A stretch of 64,000 nt of DNA from Cloacimonetes bacterium UBA3541 (GCA_002376725.1 DFOM01000059.1:106078-170077), one strand, 5' to 3'; shown: positions 16,429 through 26,838, numbered from the stretch's first letter. A program made the numbers and translations. Notes: generated by a model from the sequence alone, not told the origin.

Positions 16429-17706
16429 TTATGATTCTTGGGAAAGTTTTGTCACTTCTATTAATTTAATGCTTTTATCATCACTATCTAACACCTTGAA
16501 CTGTAAGGTATCTTCCCAGATAAATGTCTCTCCTGGTGCAGGAACATAATTAAATTGAGAGAGCAGAAACTCTGCAATATTATCATACTCTTCCGCATCT
16601 AATGCCACATTTAACTCTTCATTGAAAAGGCGGATACTAACTATGCCCTGCATCCTGTAGGTATTATCGTCAATTTGACTTAATTCTGGAATTTCATAGT
16701 GGTCATATTCATCCTGAATTTCTCCTACAATTTCTTCCAATATATCTTCCAGAGATATAATTCCAGAGGTACCGCCATATTCATCCACCACTATTGCCAT
16801 CTGCATTTTCTTTTGCTTGAATTGATTAAGCAGGGTTTGCACTTTCATATTTTCGGTTACAAACCAAGCAGGTCGCATCAGTTCTTTAATAGTTTTTTTC
16901 TCCGGATAGAGAATTAGGTCCTTCACATAGATTATCCCTACGATTTCGTCAATGGTTTTCCGATAAACTGGTATGCGAGAAAATCCTGTGGACACAATGA
17001 GTTCTTTTAACTCTTCCAGACTGCCATTTTCTTCTATAGCTTTTACTTTCACGCGAGGAACATAGATTTCAGTGATTTTGGCATATTTAAATCGGAACAA
17101 TCCTACTAGCATCTTTTTTTCTTCTTCATCTAATGTATGTTTGGAGCTTTCTGATTGGATGAGATTATGAATCTCTTCGGTGGTAACCTTTTCCGCCATA
17201 TGTCTATCTACATTTTTCTTTTTTGCTAGTAACAGGTTAAATTTATCTATTAACCAAACGGGACCATAAAAGAGATAGCTGAAAAATTGGAGAGGCAAAC
17301 TAGTTATCTGGGCAAATTTATTTGCTGTAGCTATAGCTATAAGCTTAGGAATAATCTCACCGAACACTACAATAACTACAGTAGTAACTAAGACTTGAAT
17401 GGTCAATGCGGTCGAGGTTTTAAAATTATGTTTTTGGGCTATCCCAATTGCCAACAAAGCTCCTAAAGAGGATATTCCCATATTAACAAAGGTATTGCCT
17501 AAAAGTATGGTAATTAAAAGTTGTCGGGGCTTACTCAACAATTTGAGGATTCTTTTGGCTTTAGGACTCTTGCTCTTCTCTAGCTTTTTTAAATAAAGAC
17601 GAGGTAAGGAAAAGAATGCTGTTTCAGAACCAGAAAAAAACGCCGATAAGAACAATAGCAAAAGTATTATTAATAACGCTGACCCGTCATCCACTTGTCT
17701 TATCAC
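16429..17706 (-). CDS. CNNM/CorC-HlyC family membrane protein
   Basis: 425 residues. The N-terminal DUF21/CNNM membrane domain begins LLLFLSAFFSGSETAFFSLPR, with further helices to about residue 150. A CBS-domain pair (about 205-330, with ARVKVKAI-like entry and GFSRIPVYRKTIDEIVGI, VDEYGGTSGIISLEDILEEIVGEI) and a C-terminal CorC_HlyC domain follow. Members are linked to magnesium/cobalt efflux or homeostasis; the older hemolysin name is misleading. It overlaps ybeY by 20 bases, an arrangement common in bacteria. Confidence 0.9.
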   Translation of the reverse strand: MIRQVDDGSALLIILLLLFLSAFFSGSETAFFSLPRLYLKKLEKSKSPKAKRILKLLSKPRQLLITILLGNTFVNMGISSLGALLAIGIAQKHNFKTSTALTIQVLVTTVVIVVFGEIIPKLIAIATANKFAQITSLPLQFFSYLFYGPVWLIDKFNLLLAKKKNVDRHMAEKVTTEEIHNLIQSESSKHTLDEEEKKMLVGLFRFKYAKITEIYVPRVKVKAIEENGSLEELKELIVSTGFSRIPVYRKTIDEIVGIIYVKDLILYPEKKTIKELMRPAWFVTENMKVQTLLNQFKQKKMQMAIVVDEYGGTSGIISLEDILEEIVGEIQDEYDHYEIPELSQIDDNTYRMQGIVSIRLFNEELNVALDAEEYDNIAEFLLSQFNYVPAPGETFIWEDTLQFKVLDSDDKSIKLIEVTKLSQES

Positions 17707-18151
17707 CTACAATCTTATTAATATAATATTTTTCTTTTTCTTCCATTATTGAGCAATCTTTTGATTTAATATGGTCATACCCGAGGGCATGCAATAATCC
17801 GTGTATAAAAACTTCAATTAATTCCTGCTCCATACTTTTGTTACCTTTCTGTCGTTCTAACTGTTTTATGTCAATAATAATATCACAGTAAAGACTAGGA
17901 AAAGTTTTGTCTTCCGTATCTAATAATATAGAATTGTAATAATTAAAGCATAGCACATCGGTTATAGAATTATCCCCTCTAAAGATTCTATTATAATTTT
18001 GTATAGCCTCGTCATCACAGAGAAGAAGGTTCAATTCAACTTTCTTTCTAGGTAATTCTTCTTCTAGGATTTTCTCGGCGCAAGAAATAAGCAGTTTTTC
18101 ATCTACTTTATATTCTGTATTATTAACCAAATTAAAATCCAAATAGTTCAA
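17687..18151 (-). CDS. ybeY: endoribonuclease YbeY (rRNA maturation)
   Basis: 154 residues with the zinc-binding signature HGLLHALGYDH (H117-H127), a variant of HGxLHLxGYDH, and the upstream SITDVLCFNYY segment matching the family SITDVLSFP region. YbeY acts in 16S rRNA 3'-end maturation and ribosome quality control. It follows pgpH with a four-base overlap and precedes the CNNM gene with overlap; the HD-phosphodiesterase-ybeY-corC order is widely conserved. Confidence 0.93.
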   Translation of the reverse strand: MNYLDFNLVNNTEYKVDEKLLISCAEKILEEELPRKKVELNLLLCDDEAIQNYNRIFRGDNSITDVLCFNYYNSILLDTEDKTFPSLYCDIIIDIKQLERQKGNKSMEQELIEVFIHGLLHALGYDHIKSKDCSIMEEKEKYYINKIVGDKTSG

Positions 18152-20262
18152 AGAGAACTCTCCTCTGGATATTCTATTCTTTTCCGATAGATTCCAGCTA
18201 AGATAGGTAGCATAACTTCTTTTGCTTTAGCTAGATCCTTCAGGGTTATCGGAGCTTCGTTAAATTGACCTTCTCTAATAAGTCTCTGGATAGTATCATC
18301 CAGTATTTTGACTATTTCTTCTTCGGTGACTTCCTTTTTAGATTTTATAGTTGATTCAACGATATCTGCTAACATAACTAATGCTGCTTCTTTGGTTTGC
18401 GGTAAGGGACCTGGATAGCGAAAAGCTGAAAGATCTGTGACTTCACCCTTACGTTGTGCTGCATCTAAGAAAAAACGAATATAACTGGTTCCATGATGTT
18501 GATTTATAATATCAATAACGGGTTGCGGAAGATGGTATTTTTGGGCTAAAACTACACCTTCTTTAACATGGTCTCTAATAATATCTGCACTTTCTTCTGG
18601 GGTATAATTATCATAGAATTCTGAAGAATCTTCATTATTTTCAGTGAATAACTCTGGATGTACGGATTTACCAATATCGTGATAATAGCTGGCAACTCTT
18701 GCTAAAAGAGGATTTGCTCCAATGGCAGCAGCTGCTTGCTCAGCAAGATTACCCACAATCAGACTATGATGATAAGTTCCTGCAGCATTGGTGGCAAGAC
18801 GTTTTAAAAGAGGGTGATTAAAATCCTGCAATTCAAGAAGAACCTGTTTTGTGGCACGATGAAGTTTTCTCTCAAAATAACGAACTAAGCCCATCGCTCC
18901 TAAAATAGCAATAACCGTAGAAATTAATGAATATCCAGCATTCTGGAGTAGGTATTGAAATTTCTCTCCAAGCTCATTTCCGGAATAGGAGACCATTCCC
19001 AGCGCAAATGCAAGAATATTCAAGATTATAAAGGAATACACGCCAATACGAAGAAAATCATGGCGTGACTTAAAATTTCTCATTAAGGACAAAATTAATA
19101 AAATGGAGGTTAAAAGCAAAGCAAGATTAAATGAATCCCAATTGGCAAAGGGAGCAATAATTAAAATGCTAAAGATTGAATATATTATAGCAAAGTCAAA
19201 ACCAATTATTATAGCCACAGATATGCTAAACATCAGCAGAGGTAGCAGACTCGCATTTAAATTTAGCATCTTACAAGTAATAGCGGTCATCAACGAGGAA
19301 AGAAAAAATCCCAGATTCAAAAGATAGGTCCCATTATTGCCATAGGTTTCTCTATAGGGAGTGTGCCAATAATATACATTAAAAGCAAATAGACAAGCTA
19401 AGATATATACAAGCAATCCCATAAAGCTTAGCCATTGCATCAAAGAAGATCTCCGTTCTCCACGAGCTTTATATTCTTGAGCTAAGGAATTTAATTTGTT
19501 GATATCCTCTTCGGTAATTCGTTGATTCTTCCGAATGATTATTTCATTCTGAAGTATCATTCCGGATACTGGATTAATCTGTTTTTTTATTTCTTCTTGA
19601 AGTCTAGCATACTGCACAGCATCAATTACCAGATTAGGCATAACCAATTTATCCAGATTATTCTCTAACAAGGAAAGAGCCGTAGAACTCAACCTGGCTT
19701 TTATAAATCTTTTTGCTTCCTCCACCTCAAAATATCTGGTTCGGGGATATTTTTCACTATCATAAGAGTTTACTATCAAAACACTATCTGTGGTTATTCC
19801 TTGATAGATTCCCACTTTATAGAGGTCAGATAGAATATTTTTTATGCTATTATATAATGAATTAATTCGGTCTTCATTGACATAGAGCAAAGAATAGATA
19901 TTATCTAAATGAAAATTCTGCTCTTTAGCTTTTTGTATAACCGATTCAGGATTAGGATTCTCTCGTGCCTGCCAGATATAATCAAACAGTTGATCAAGAT
20001 TACGATAGGCTTCAAATTCTACATCTGGACTGAAAGTATAGGGCTTATCCGCTTGTGAAATAGCTTCCGCATATTCTTCTTGCAGTTGCTCATCACTCTT
20101 TAAAATCTGAAAGTCAAAAGGAGCTACCAAATCAAAATCTGCTATTTGGCCAACGCTCAAATGATATTCAGGATATCCTTCTCCACCATTATAAAACAGT
20201 TGAAATAATCCTATAATGCAAAGAGCAGTAATAATAGTCACTAAAACATATTTTGTTTTCAT
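18148..20262 (-). CDS. pgpH: 7TM-HD phosphodiesterase, PgpH-like (c-di-AMP hydrolase)
   Basis: 704 residues in the classic layout: N-terminal membrane helix (about 7-25), a long extracytoplasmic 7TMR-HDED domain, seven membrane helices (about 275-460), then a cytoplasmic HD domain with H-HD-D ligands in GTYHHSLIVGNL, ASYYHDIGKSVHPELF, and QHHGTSYIRFF. Family members hydrolyse cyclic di-AMP to pApA and affect osmotic and wall homeostasis. No diadenylate cyclase is in the window. It overlaps ybeY by four bases and starts 30 bases after radA. Confidence 0.92.
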   Translation of the reverse strand: MKTKYVLVTIITALCIIGLFQLFYNGGEGYPEYHLSVGQIADFDLVAPFDFQILKSDEQLQEEYAEAISQADKPYTFSPDVEFEAYRNLDQLFDYIWQARENPNPESVIQKAKEQNFHLDNIYSLLYVNEDRINSLYNSIKNILSDLYKVGIYQGITTDSVLIVNSYDSEKYPRTRYFEVEEAKRFIKARLSSTALSLLENNLDKLVMPNLVIDAVQYARLQEEIKKQINPVSGMILQNEIIIRKNQRITEEDINKLNSLAQEYKARGERRSSLMQWLSFMGLLVYILACLFAFNVYYWHTPYRETYGNNGTYLLNLGFFLSSLMTAITCKMLNLNASLLPLLMFSISVAIIIGFDFAIIYSIFSILIIAPFANWDSFNLALLLTSILLILSLMRNFKSRHDFLRIGVYSFIILNILAFALGMVSYSGNELGEKFQYLLQNAGYSLISTVIAILGAMGLVRYFERKLHRATKQVLLELQDFNHPLLKRLATNAAGTYHHSLIVGNLAEQAAAAIGANPLLARVASYYHDIGKSVHPELFTENNEDSSEFYDNYTPEESADIIRDHVKEGVVLAQKYHLPQPVIDIINQHHGTSYIRFFLDAAQRKGEVTDLSAFRYPGPLPQTKEAALVMLADIVESTIKSKKEVTEEEIVKILDDTIQRLIREGQFNEAPITLKDLAKAKEVMLPILAGIYRKRIEYPEESSL

Positions 20263-20292
20263 AAATTTAAGTTTATATAATGGGTTATAATG

Positions 20293-21636
20293 TCAAGTTT
20301 TGTCCAAAAAAGAATATAGCTCTCGTACATTAAAAAGCTTTAGCACTTTAGTTTTTTTACTTGCCTTAGAATGTCCAGAAATAATGACTCTTTCATAGCC
20401 CAGTTTTATTGCTTCGTTGATGCGAGGTTCTATTTGTGATACGGGTCTGATCTCTCCATTTAATGCTACTTCTCCAATAAAAACAGACCGTTCTGGAACA
20501 GGTTTATCTTTCAAACTAGAAATAATGGCTGCCAGAATAGCTAAATCTAAGCCAGGATCAGTAGAACGAATTCCCCCTGCCAGATTGATAAATATGTCAC
20601 TAGCACGAAGATAAAGTGCTAAATTCTTCTCTAGGATTGCCAGCAAAATTGCTAATTTTTTCTGTTCTAATCCGGAGACCACTCTTTGCGGTGTGCCATA
20701 GTTAGAATTAGTTGCCAGAGCTTGAACTTCTACTATAAAGGAACGGGAACCCTCCATAACGCAGCCGATGGCTGTTCCATTATGCTTTCCTGATTCTGAA
20801 AGAAAAATTTGGTTCGGATCTGGTACTTCTACTAATCCTATATTGGTCATCTCAAATATACCAATTTCATTGGTTGGTCCAAACCGATTTTTTACTGCTC
20901 TTAAAATCTTGTATTGTCCTTGCCGTTCTCCTTCAAAATATAAGACTGTATCAACCATATGTTCTATAATTTTTGGACCGGCAACAAAACCTTCTTTGGT
21001 CACATGTCCTACCATAAATACTGGAAGATGCATAGTCTTGGCATATCTTAATATCCGATTGCAGGTTTCACGCAGTTGAGTTACTGTACCGGGCAGAGAT
21101 TCAAGGTTTGGCAAACTAACTGATTGAATAGAATCAATAATGAGAAGATTCGGAGAATTTTCTTCTGCTTCATTCATGATATGTTCTGCATCATTAGTGC
21201 AAAGTAACCAGATATTATCACTGGTGATATTTAACCGGGAACTACGTAATTGTATCTGTTCTGCACTTTCTTCTCCCGTTGCATAAAGAACTTTGTTACC
21301 TTTTCTTCCCATCCATTCGGAAAGCTGCAACATTAAAGTAGACTTTCCCACTCCAGGTTCCCCACCTATTAATACTACCATTCCTGGAACTATGCCACCT
21401 CCCAATACTAAATCAAATTCCGCAGTTTCTGTTTTACACCGATAAATTTCTGTAGTTTTAATATCTTTAATGCATTCCGGTTTTGGTTGTTGTAAATCAG
21501 GCATTTTTCTTGATTGAATTTTTCCAGTAACTCGTGTACTTTCTATAAGAGTGCCCCAATTTCCGCAAGCAGGACACTTTCCACTCCATTTATTTGTTTC
21601 GAAGCCACAATCAGTGCAAAAAAATAGACTTGCCAT
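20293..21636 (-). CDS. radA: DNA repair protein RadA/Sms
   Basis: 447 residues: N-terminal C4 zinc finger (CTDCGFETNKWSGKCPACG, residues 7-25), RecA-like ATPase with Walker A GGEPGVGKST (about 91-100), the RadA-specific KNRFG motif in VKNRFGPTNEIG, and a C-terminal Lon-protease-like domain (GGIRSTDPGLDLAI) lacking the protease serine-lysine dyad. RadA promotes branch migration in recombination. It begins the 11-kb minus-strand series and has its own upstream space with AGAGG before the start. Confidence 0.95.
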   Translation of the reverse strand: MASLFFCTDCGFETNKWSGKCPACGNWGTLIESTRVTGKIQSRKMPDLQQPKPECIKDIKTTEIYRCKTETAEFDLVLGGGIVPGMVVLIGGEPGVGKSTLMLQLSEWMGRKGNKVLYATGEESAEQIQLRSSRLNITSDNIWLLCTNDAEHIMNEAEENSPNLLIIDSIQSVSLPNLESLPGTVTQLRETCNRILRYAKTMHLPVFMVGHVTKEGFVAGPKIIEHMVDTVLYFEGERQGQYKILRAVKNRFGPTNEIGIFEMTNIGLVEVPDPNQIFLSESGKHNGTAIGCVMEGSRSFIVEVQALATNSNYGTPQRVVSGLEQKKLAILLAILEKNLALYLRASDIFINLAGGIRSTDPGLDLAILAAIISSLKDKPVPERSVFIGEVALNGEIRPVSQIEPRINEAIKLGYERVIISGHSKASKKTKVLKLFNVRELYSFLDKT

Positions 21637-22003
21637 CTTTTTTACCTCTTAATCTAAATTTTGTTCTGGCAAAAAAATGGCAAGTTTTTTCTCTCCTCTA
21701 GCTCATAGTTTTCAATTTTATTCTTTATATTACAAAAATGTAAATGTCCTTGAAAATTTTCTTGCTTTTTTTTATGACTGCATTATTATTGTTTTGAGAG
21801 GTTAATAAAAGATGAAAAATAATATAATTGTTTTGGTAATTCCAACTTATTCATAGTGTGAAAAAACAAGAGATTATCTTATTAGCAAGGAATATAAGTT
21901 TAAATATAATGATTTTATCCCAAAATAATAAAGCTTTGCAAAATAAGAAATGAAAAGCGTAACATAACGGAGTGGCACATCTAAGGATAAATAATAAATA
22001 TGT
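21637..22003. other. divergent AT-rich intergenic region between radA and the marR operon
   Basis: It contains no supported gene on either strand. It must hold the radA promoter, but several AT-rich hexamers compete and none is clearly better. The plus-strand promoter of the marR operon lies at its right edge and is listed separately. Confidence 0.4.
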
Positions 22004-22040
22004 GGTCGGTTTTGACAGAGAAAAAAAGACCGGCTAATAA
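22004..22040 (+). promoter_or_regulatory. marR operon promoter with imperfect inverted repeat (putative MarR operator)
   Basis: TTGACA (22012-22017), a 17-base spacer and TAATAA (22035-22040) precede AAGGAG and the marR ATG by a short leader. The arms GGTCGGT..TTT and AAA..GACCGGC flank the -35 and spacer as an imperfect inverted repeat, a usual site for MarR autoregulation. The -10 match is weak, so the promoter call is moderate and the operator call is inferred. Confidence 0.45.
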
Positions 22041-22063
22041 ATATAAAAGCTAAGGAGAAAAAA

Positions 22064-22522
22064 ATGAAAGTAAGGCCTGAAGATTTTCACAATCTAATCA
22101 CTCGCTTACAAATCGTTTTAAGTGAGATTGATTATGCCCAAAAAGCTTGTCTGCAAGCAGGAAAAATGGAATGTCAGCTTCTAAATTATCTGTATAATGT
22201 ACAAAAACCAGTTAATATGAATGAGTTGGCAAGAGAGCTTAATGTCTCACATAGTCGTATCACCCGGATTATGGACAATCTGGTAAATAAGAATTTAGTT
22301 ATCCGTAAACCCTCAGATGAGGACCGTCGTTGTTGGTATGCTATTATAACCGATAAGGGTAAAAAATTGGCTGAAAATAGCCGTCAGACCGTTCTTGACC
22401 ATCAGAAAAAGATTATGAGTATGCTCTCAGACAAAGAAGTGGAAAATATTTTCAATGCTTTACAAACTTATATAGATAAGTATGAACAAGTATTGAAAAA
22501 CACTAAAATGGAGATTGAATGA
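22064..22522 (+). CDS. MarR family transcriptional regulator
   Basis: 152 residues with a winged helix-turn-helix: VNMNELARELNVSHSRITRI as the recognition part, then MDNLVNKNLVIRKPSDEDRR, where the DxRxxx wing motif is typical of MarR. The good site AAGGAG sits seven bases upstream. It is first of three plus-strand genes that overlap by four bases each (MarR-OsmC-thioredoxin), suggesting control of a thiol or oxidative stress response. Ligand unknown; Cys residues at 26 and 33 could sense oxidants, but this is speculation. Confidence 0.9.
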   Translation: MKVRPEDFHNLITRLQIVLSEIDYAQKACLQAGKMECQLLNYLYNVQKPVNMNELARELNVSHSRITRIMDNLVNKNLVIRKPSDEDRRCWYAIITDKGKKLAENSRQTVLDHQKKIMSMLSDKEVENIFNALQTYIDKYEQVLKNTKMEIE

Positions 22523-22947
22523 CCAATAGCACTTCAACACTTTGGTTAGGGGATATGGCTTTTGAAGCTATGGTAAATAACCATAAGATTGTTATGGACA
22601 CCGATACTCAACTTGGAGGTAAGGATTTGGGACCTCGTCCCAAACCCTTGCTTTTAGCGGCTCTTAGTGGTTGTGCAGGTATGGAAATAGTATCCATTCT
22701 GAAAAAGATGAAAATAGAAGATTATAAGTTTGCCATTGATGCAGAAGCTGATGTTGTACCAGATCACCCAGCTGTATATAATGAAATAAGATTGATTTTT
22801 CGTTTCTGGGGTGAGAATCTACATAGGGAAAAAATCATTCAAGCTATCAACCTATCTTTTGATTATTGCCCTGTCTATGCAATGCTTTCTAAAGCTATCA
22901 AAATAGTCTACTTAACTTTTATAAATGAAGCAGAGGTAACTCTTTGA
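22519..22947 (+). CDS. OsmC/Ohr family protein
   Basis: 142 residues with the two conserved cysteines of the OsmC fold: C52 in LLAALSGCAGMEIVSILKK and C117 in SFDYCPVYAML. Family members reduce organic hydroperoxides or act in redox stress. The ATG overlaps the marR stop as ATGA, so the two are translationally coupled. The OsmC/YhfA-like subgroup is more likely than Ohr, judged by the GCAGMEIVSIL motif. A MarR regulator in front parallels OhrR-Ohr systems. Confidence 0.88.
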   Translation: MTNSTSTLWLGDMAFEAMVNNHKIVMDTDTQLGGKDLGPRPKPLLLAALSGCAGMEIVSILKKMKIEDYKFAIDAEADVVPDHPAVYNEIRLIFRFWGENLHREKIIQAINLSFDYCPVYAMLSKAIKIVYLTFINEAEVTL

Positions 22948-23483
22948 AATACATTATTATACCTGTTTTAATCACTATATGCTCCATTTCTTTTCTAAGT
23001 TGCAGCACCGAAAACTCATCTCATCAAATTAACCCGAAGGATAATATGAGTGCAGATACTTTAGATTCTCTAAAAATTACTCAAGCTGAAAAAGACAATT
23101 ATGAACCGGGAACCTGGCTTACTGATTATTCACTTGCTCTTCGCCTTTCCCAAGAATCAGGCAAGCCTGTGCTAATTAATTTTACGGGTTCAGATTGGTG
23201 TCCTTGGTGTTTTCGTTTGCGTGATGAGGTCTTTGCTCAAGATACCTTTATAAAATTTGCCAAAGAAAACTTGATACTCCTGATGATAGATTTTCCAATG
23301 CACAAGAAACTACCTCCAGAACAAGTTAAAATTAATGAGGCTTTACAAGAAAAATACGGCATTGAAGGTTATCCTACTGTTGTTTTGGTTAATGCGGAAG
23401 GAAAAGAAATAGCTCGTACAGGCTATAGAGAAGGTGGTGCTGACAATTATGTAGTTCACCTTAAAGAACTGCTTGCACAATAA
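22944..23483 (+). CDS. thioredoxin-like lipoprotein
   Basis: 179 residues starting at TTG, whose bases overlap the osmC TGA stop; GAGG lies upstream. The N-terminus is a lipoprotein signal ending FLSC with C20 as lipid site. The thioredoxin domain has the active-site CxxC in SDWCPWCFRLRDEVF (C86, C89) and the cis-Pro region YGIEGYPTVVLVN. This is the thioredoxin_7/DUF255-like group, exported and probably facing the periplasm. Its likely role is thiol repair or electron supply in the stress operon with OsmC; its reductant partner is not in the window. Confidence 0.88.
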   Translation: MKYIIIPVLITICSISFLSCSTENSSHQINPKDNMSADTLDSLKITQAEKDNYEPGTWLTDYSLALRLSQESGKPVLINFTGSDWCPWCFRLRDEVFAQDTFIKFAKENLILLMIDFPMHKKLPPEQVKINEALQEKYGIEGYPTVVLVNAEGKEIARTGYREGGADNYVVHLKELLAQ

Positions 23484-23608
23484 TAAGCGGATTGGTAAAA
23501 TCTTAAAATACACTTTTCAAAAAAGCATAAGAAGGCGGTGGAGGAATTAATTTAAATAAAAGTAGGTTATCTGTTTTCTTTATTAAAAAGAGAAAGAATA
23601 TAATCAAC

Positions 23609-24268
23609 TTATCTTCTAACGAACTTTATTTTTACTCCCCAGACATCTAATTCAAAACTATTATATCTCTCTATCTTTTTATCGTAAAATAGATAACCTT
23701 CTTTACTACCTCCTGGGAGGAGGTCACCAAAACTGAAATAGGAATTCACTAGTTCTAGGTATTGTTGTTGGACTTCTTGCAAGTATTTCTCATAATCAGA
23801 AGGTAGAGGTGATGCAAAAGGGTCCTGGTAGTGACGAAGTAAACTATAATTCTGCAAGCTTCCCAAAATAATTTCTAAAGGTATATAATCAAACTGTTGG
23901 TTTTCCGCAAGTATGCTAAAACTAGAGCGGTTTAAAGATATATTCTTGGAAGATTTGTTTTTCACTCGCACATAAAGAGTAAAATAGCTGGAAGCTGAAT
24001 TTTGAGCCAAACCATAATAAGATTGGGGATGAACAAAAATATCCAAACTGTCTGTGCTGACTATTCCCCAATCTGCTTCTTTAGTGTAGAAATCTCCAGG
24101 AACTGGAACATATGGTTTCACTGTACATCCAGCAACTAGGAATAACAAAGTTATGAAAGTTAACCAGAGAAAATTAATTTTAAGCTGAAAAGCCCCCTTA
24201 TATGATTTAAGGGGGCATACTAAATTATTCTTCTTCAGGAATCTCTTCTTCCCTGGGTTCCTCTTCAT
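23609..24268 (-). CDS. putative lipoprotein of unknown function (start uncertain)
   Basis: The frame is 219 codons. A lipoprotein signal [18 protein letters not shown] has its lipid Cys at 48, followed by a beta-rich domain with [18 protein letters not shown] resembling DUF4352-like Ig folds and a C-terminal [12 protein letters not shown]. The only ATG lies inside gyrA and would put 30 polar residues before the signal; no ATG, GTG or TTG exists near the expected n-region. The gyrA terminator hairpin lies inside this frame, and its AAGGGGG arm could serve as ribosome binding site for a non-standard start. The domain looks real; the true start is unknown. Confidence 0.6.
   Translation of the reverse strand: MKRNPGKKRFLKKNNLVCPLKSYKGAFQLKINFLWLTFITLLFLVAGCTVKPYVPVPGDFYTKEADWGIVSTDSLDIFVHPQSYYGLAQNSASSYFTLYVRVKNKSSKNISLNRSSFSILAENQQFDYIPLEIILGSLQNYSLLRHYQDPFASPLPSDYEKYLQEVQQQYLELVNSYFSFGDLLPGGSKEGYLFYDKKIERYNSFELDVWGVKIKFVRR
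24187..24216 (-). terminator. intrinsic terminator of gyrBA
   Basis: A perfect nine-pair stem, GCCCCCTTA against TAAGGGGGC with a 7-base loop, starts eight bases after the gyrA stop and is followed on the minus strand by only four T residues. It is GC-rich in an AT-rich setting. Transcription may leak into the lipoprotein frame because of the short T-run. Confidence 0.7.
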
Positions 24269-26825
24269 CTTTTTCTATCTCTTCTTGTTCATATTGTTCT
24301 TCTGAGTTTTGAGTTTGTATAGTTGTGATATTCTTGGACTTTTCCACTTCTCTATCCAATCCTTCTTCATCAAGTTCTTTGGGAATTATGGTGATATCTA
24401 CAACTTTATCATTTTCCCGAAGATTAATCAAATGCACACCTTGAGTATTTCTTTCAAATATTGATATCTCACTCACTTTTTGACGAATAATCTTACCTTC
24501 CTGTGTAACAATTACAAGGTCATCATTTTCATTAACTAGCATTAGAGCAGCAAGATGTCCGTTTCGTTCATTAGTCTTAAGAGTGATAACACCTTTACTT
24601 CCCCGCTTGGTTACAGAATAAGCAGAAATACGGGTGCGTTTACCGTACCCATTTTCACTTATTGCTAATATAGTTTTAGTAGGTGAATTTCCATTTTCCA
24701 GCAATAAATCTTGCGATATTACCGACATTGAAATAACATAATCTTCTTCTCGTAAGCGTATTCCTCTGACGCCTTGAGTAAAACGGGCAGTAGTACGTAT
24801 CTCTTTCTCACTAAAACGATTGCAATAGCCATTACGAGTAGCTAAAATGAGCTCATCGTTACCTTCTGTTATCCGAGCATCTATCAATTCATCTCCAGGT
24901 AATAATTTTATAGCCAGAATTCCATTGCTACGTGGGCGACTGAAAGCCGCAAGTGGTGTTTTTTTCACCATACCTTTTTTAGTACTCATCACGATATTTT
25001 CTTCAGGATTGAAATCTTTAAGAGTGACGAATGCTTTAACTTTCTCTTTATCCTGTAGATTAATCAAATTTACAATAGCTTTACCTCTAGCTATTCTTCC
25101 CGCTTCAGGGATTTCGTACACTTTTAACCAATAGCATTTACCTAAATCCGTAAAGAATAGGATATATGAATGAGTAGAGGCTACAAAGATATATTGAATA
25201 AAGTCCTCTTCTCGCAGATTAGCTGCAGTTAAACCTCTACCTCCTCGACCTTGAACTTTATAAATATCTATTGGCATCCTCTTAACATAGCCTTCATGAG
25301 TTATGGTTACCACCACCAGTTCATCTGCTATCATATCTTCTTGATTTAATATTCCCGTGTAACTTTCCAGAATCTGAGTGCGACGTGGGTCTCCATATTT
25401 ATTCCGTATCTCTGCTGTCTCTTCTCTTATTAGTTGCATTCTTTTTTCTTTATGTTCTAATAAATCTTTTAACCGGTCTATTATTTTTAACAGTTCTTCA
25501 TATTCCGTTTCTATTTTTTCTCTTTCCAATCCCGTTAATCTTTGTAGCCTCATATCCAGGATAGCTTTAGCTTGAATTTCAGATAATCCAAATTTCCCCT
25601 GTAGTTGTTCACTTGCTTCAGGTGGTGTTTGAGAGGCACGGATAGTAGCAATAACTTCATCCAGATGCTCTAGTGCTATTCTTAATCCTTCAAGGATATG
25701 CAATCTTTCTTCTGCATTTCTTAACTCAAAATTAGTGCGACGCCAAATCACCTCATGCCGAAATTCTATGAAGTTATTGAGCATATCCTTCATATTGACC
25801 ACCTGGGGGACACCATTAACCAAACAGAGATTAATCACTCCGAATGTGGATTGCAACTGGGTATATTTATATAATTGATTCAGGACCGATTGGGCATCTG
25901 CATTACGCTTAACTTGAATCACTAAACGCATGCCATCTCTGCCAGATTCATCCCGTATATCACTGATTCCTTCAATTCTTTTATCCTTTACCAGATCTAC
26001 AATCTTATCAATGAGAGCAGTCTTGGTTATCTGATAAGGGATGGAACGAATAATTATACGTTCTTGTTCATTTTTACCGGTTTCTATTTCTGCTTCACCT
26101 CTCAGTAGCAAACGCCCCCTACCAGTTAAAAAATAATCTTGTATTCCTTTAGTGCCAAGAAGATATCCCCCCATCGGGAAATCTGGGCCTTTAATATATT
26201 TACGAAGTTCTAAAGGCTCTAAATCCGGATTATCTATCAAGGCTATAACTGCATTACAGATTTCCGTGAGATTATGAGGAGGCATATTCGTAGCCATACC
26301 CACAGCAATACCCGAGGAACCATTTATTAGTAGATTGGGAATTCTAGCTGGAAATACCTCCGGTTCTTTGCGTGTTTCATCATAATTACTACGGAAATTA
26401 ACCGTATCTTTATCCAGTTCAGCTAATAGTTCCATTGTAATTTTATGTAATCTTGCTTCAGTATATCGCATTGCTGCAGGTGGATCTCCATCTATAGAAC
26501 CAAAGTTACCCTGTCCCTCTATCAATGGATATCGCATATTCCAGGGTTGAGCTAGGCGCACTAAAGTGGGATATACTACCTGTTCACCATGAGGATGATA
26601 GTTACCTGAAGTATCACCCGCTATTTTTGCACATTTACGAAAATGTCCCCCCGGAACTAGATTCAATTCACTCATAGCATATATAATACGCCGTTGGGAA
26701 GGTTTTAATCCATCACGAATATCTGGTAATGCTCTGGAAACTATAACACTCATAGAATAATCCAGATATGCTTGACGCATCTGGTCTTCTATTTGTACTT
26801 CAATAACTTTTGATTTATCTTCCAT
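24225..26825 (-). CDS. gyrA: DNA gyrase subunit A
   Basis: 866 residues. The breakage-reunion domain has the catalytic tyrosine in [10 protein letters not shown] (Y121). The C-terminal beta-pinwheel carries the GyrA box as QGRGGRGL, which separates it from ParC. The tail (from about 825) is strongly acidic. At the quinolone-contact positions the sequence reads [13 protein letters not shown]: Gln and Pro occupy the places of E. coli Ser83 and Asp87. gyrB ends 13 bases upstream. Gyrase introduces negative supercoils using ATP. Confidence 0.97.
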   Translation of the reverse strand: MEDKSKVIEVQIEDQMRQAYLDYSMSVIVSRALPDIRDGLKPSQRRIIYAMSELNLVPGGHFRKCAKIAGDTSGNYHPHGEQVVYPTLVRLAQPWNMRYPLIEGQGNFGSIDGDPPAAMRYTEARLHKITMELLAELDKDTVNFRSNYDETRKEPEVFPARIPNLLINGSSGIAVGMATNMPPHNLTEICNAVIALIDNPDLEPLELRKYIKGPDFPMGGYLLGTKGIQDYFLTGRGRLLLRGEAEIETGKNEQERIIIRSIPYQITKTALIDKIVDLVKDKRIEGISDIRDESGRDGMRLVIQVKRNADAQSVLNQLYKYTQLQSTFGVINLCLVNGVPQVVNMKDMLNNFIEFRHEVIWRRTNFELRNAEERLHILEGLRIALEHLDEVIATIRASQTPPEASEQLQGKFGLSEIQAKAILDMRLQRLTGLEREKIETEYEELLKIIDRLKDLLEHKEKRMQLIREETAEIRNKYGDPRRTQILESYTGILNQEDMIADELVVVTITHEGYVKRMPIDIYKVQGRGGRGLTAANLREEDFIQYIFVASTHSYILFFTDLGKCYWLKVYEIPEAGRIARGKAIVNLINLQDKEKVKAFVTLKDFNPEENIVMSTKKGMVKKTPLAAFSRPRSNGILAIKLLPGDELIDARITEGNDELILATRNGYCNRFSEKEIRTTARFTQGVRGIRLREEDYVISMSVISQDLLLENGNSPTKTILAISENGYGKRTRISAYSVTKRGSKGVITLKTNERNGHLAALMLVNENDDLVIVTQEGKIIRQKVSEISIFERNTQGVHLINLRENDKVVDITIIPKELDEEGLDREVEKSKNITTIQTQNSEEQYEQEEIEKDEEEPREEEIPEEE

Positions 26826-26838
26826 CTATAACTCCTAA

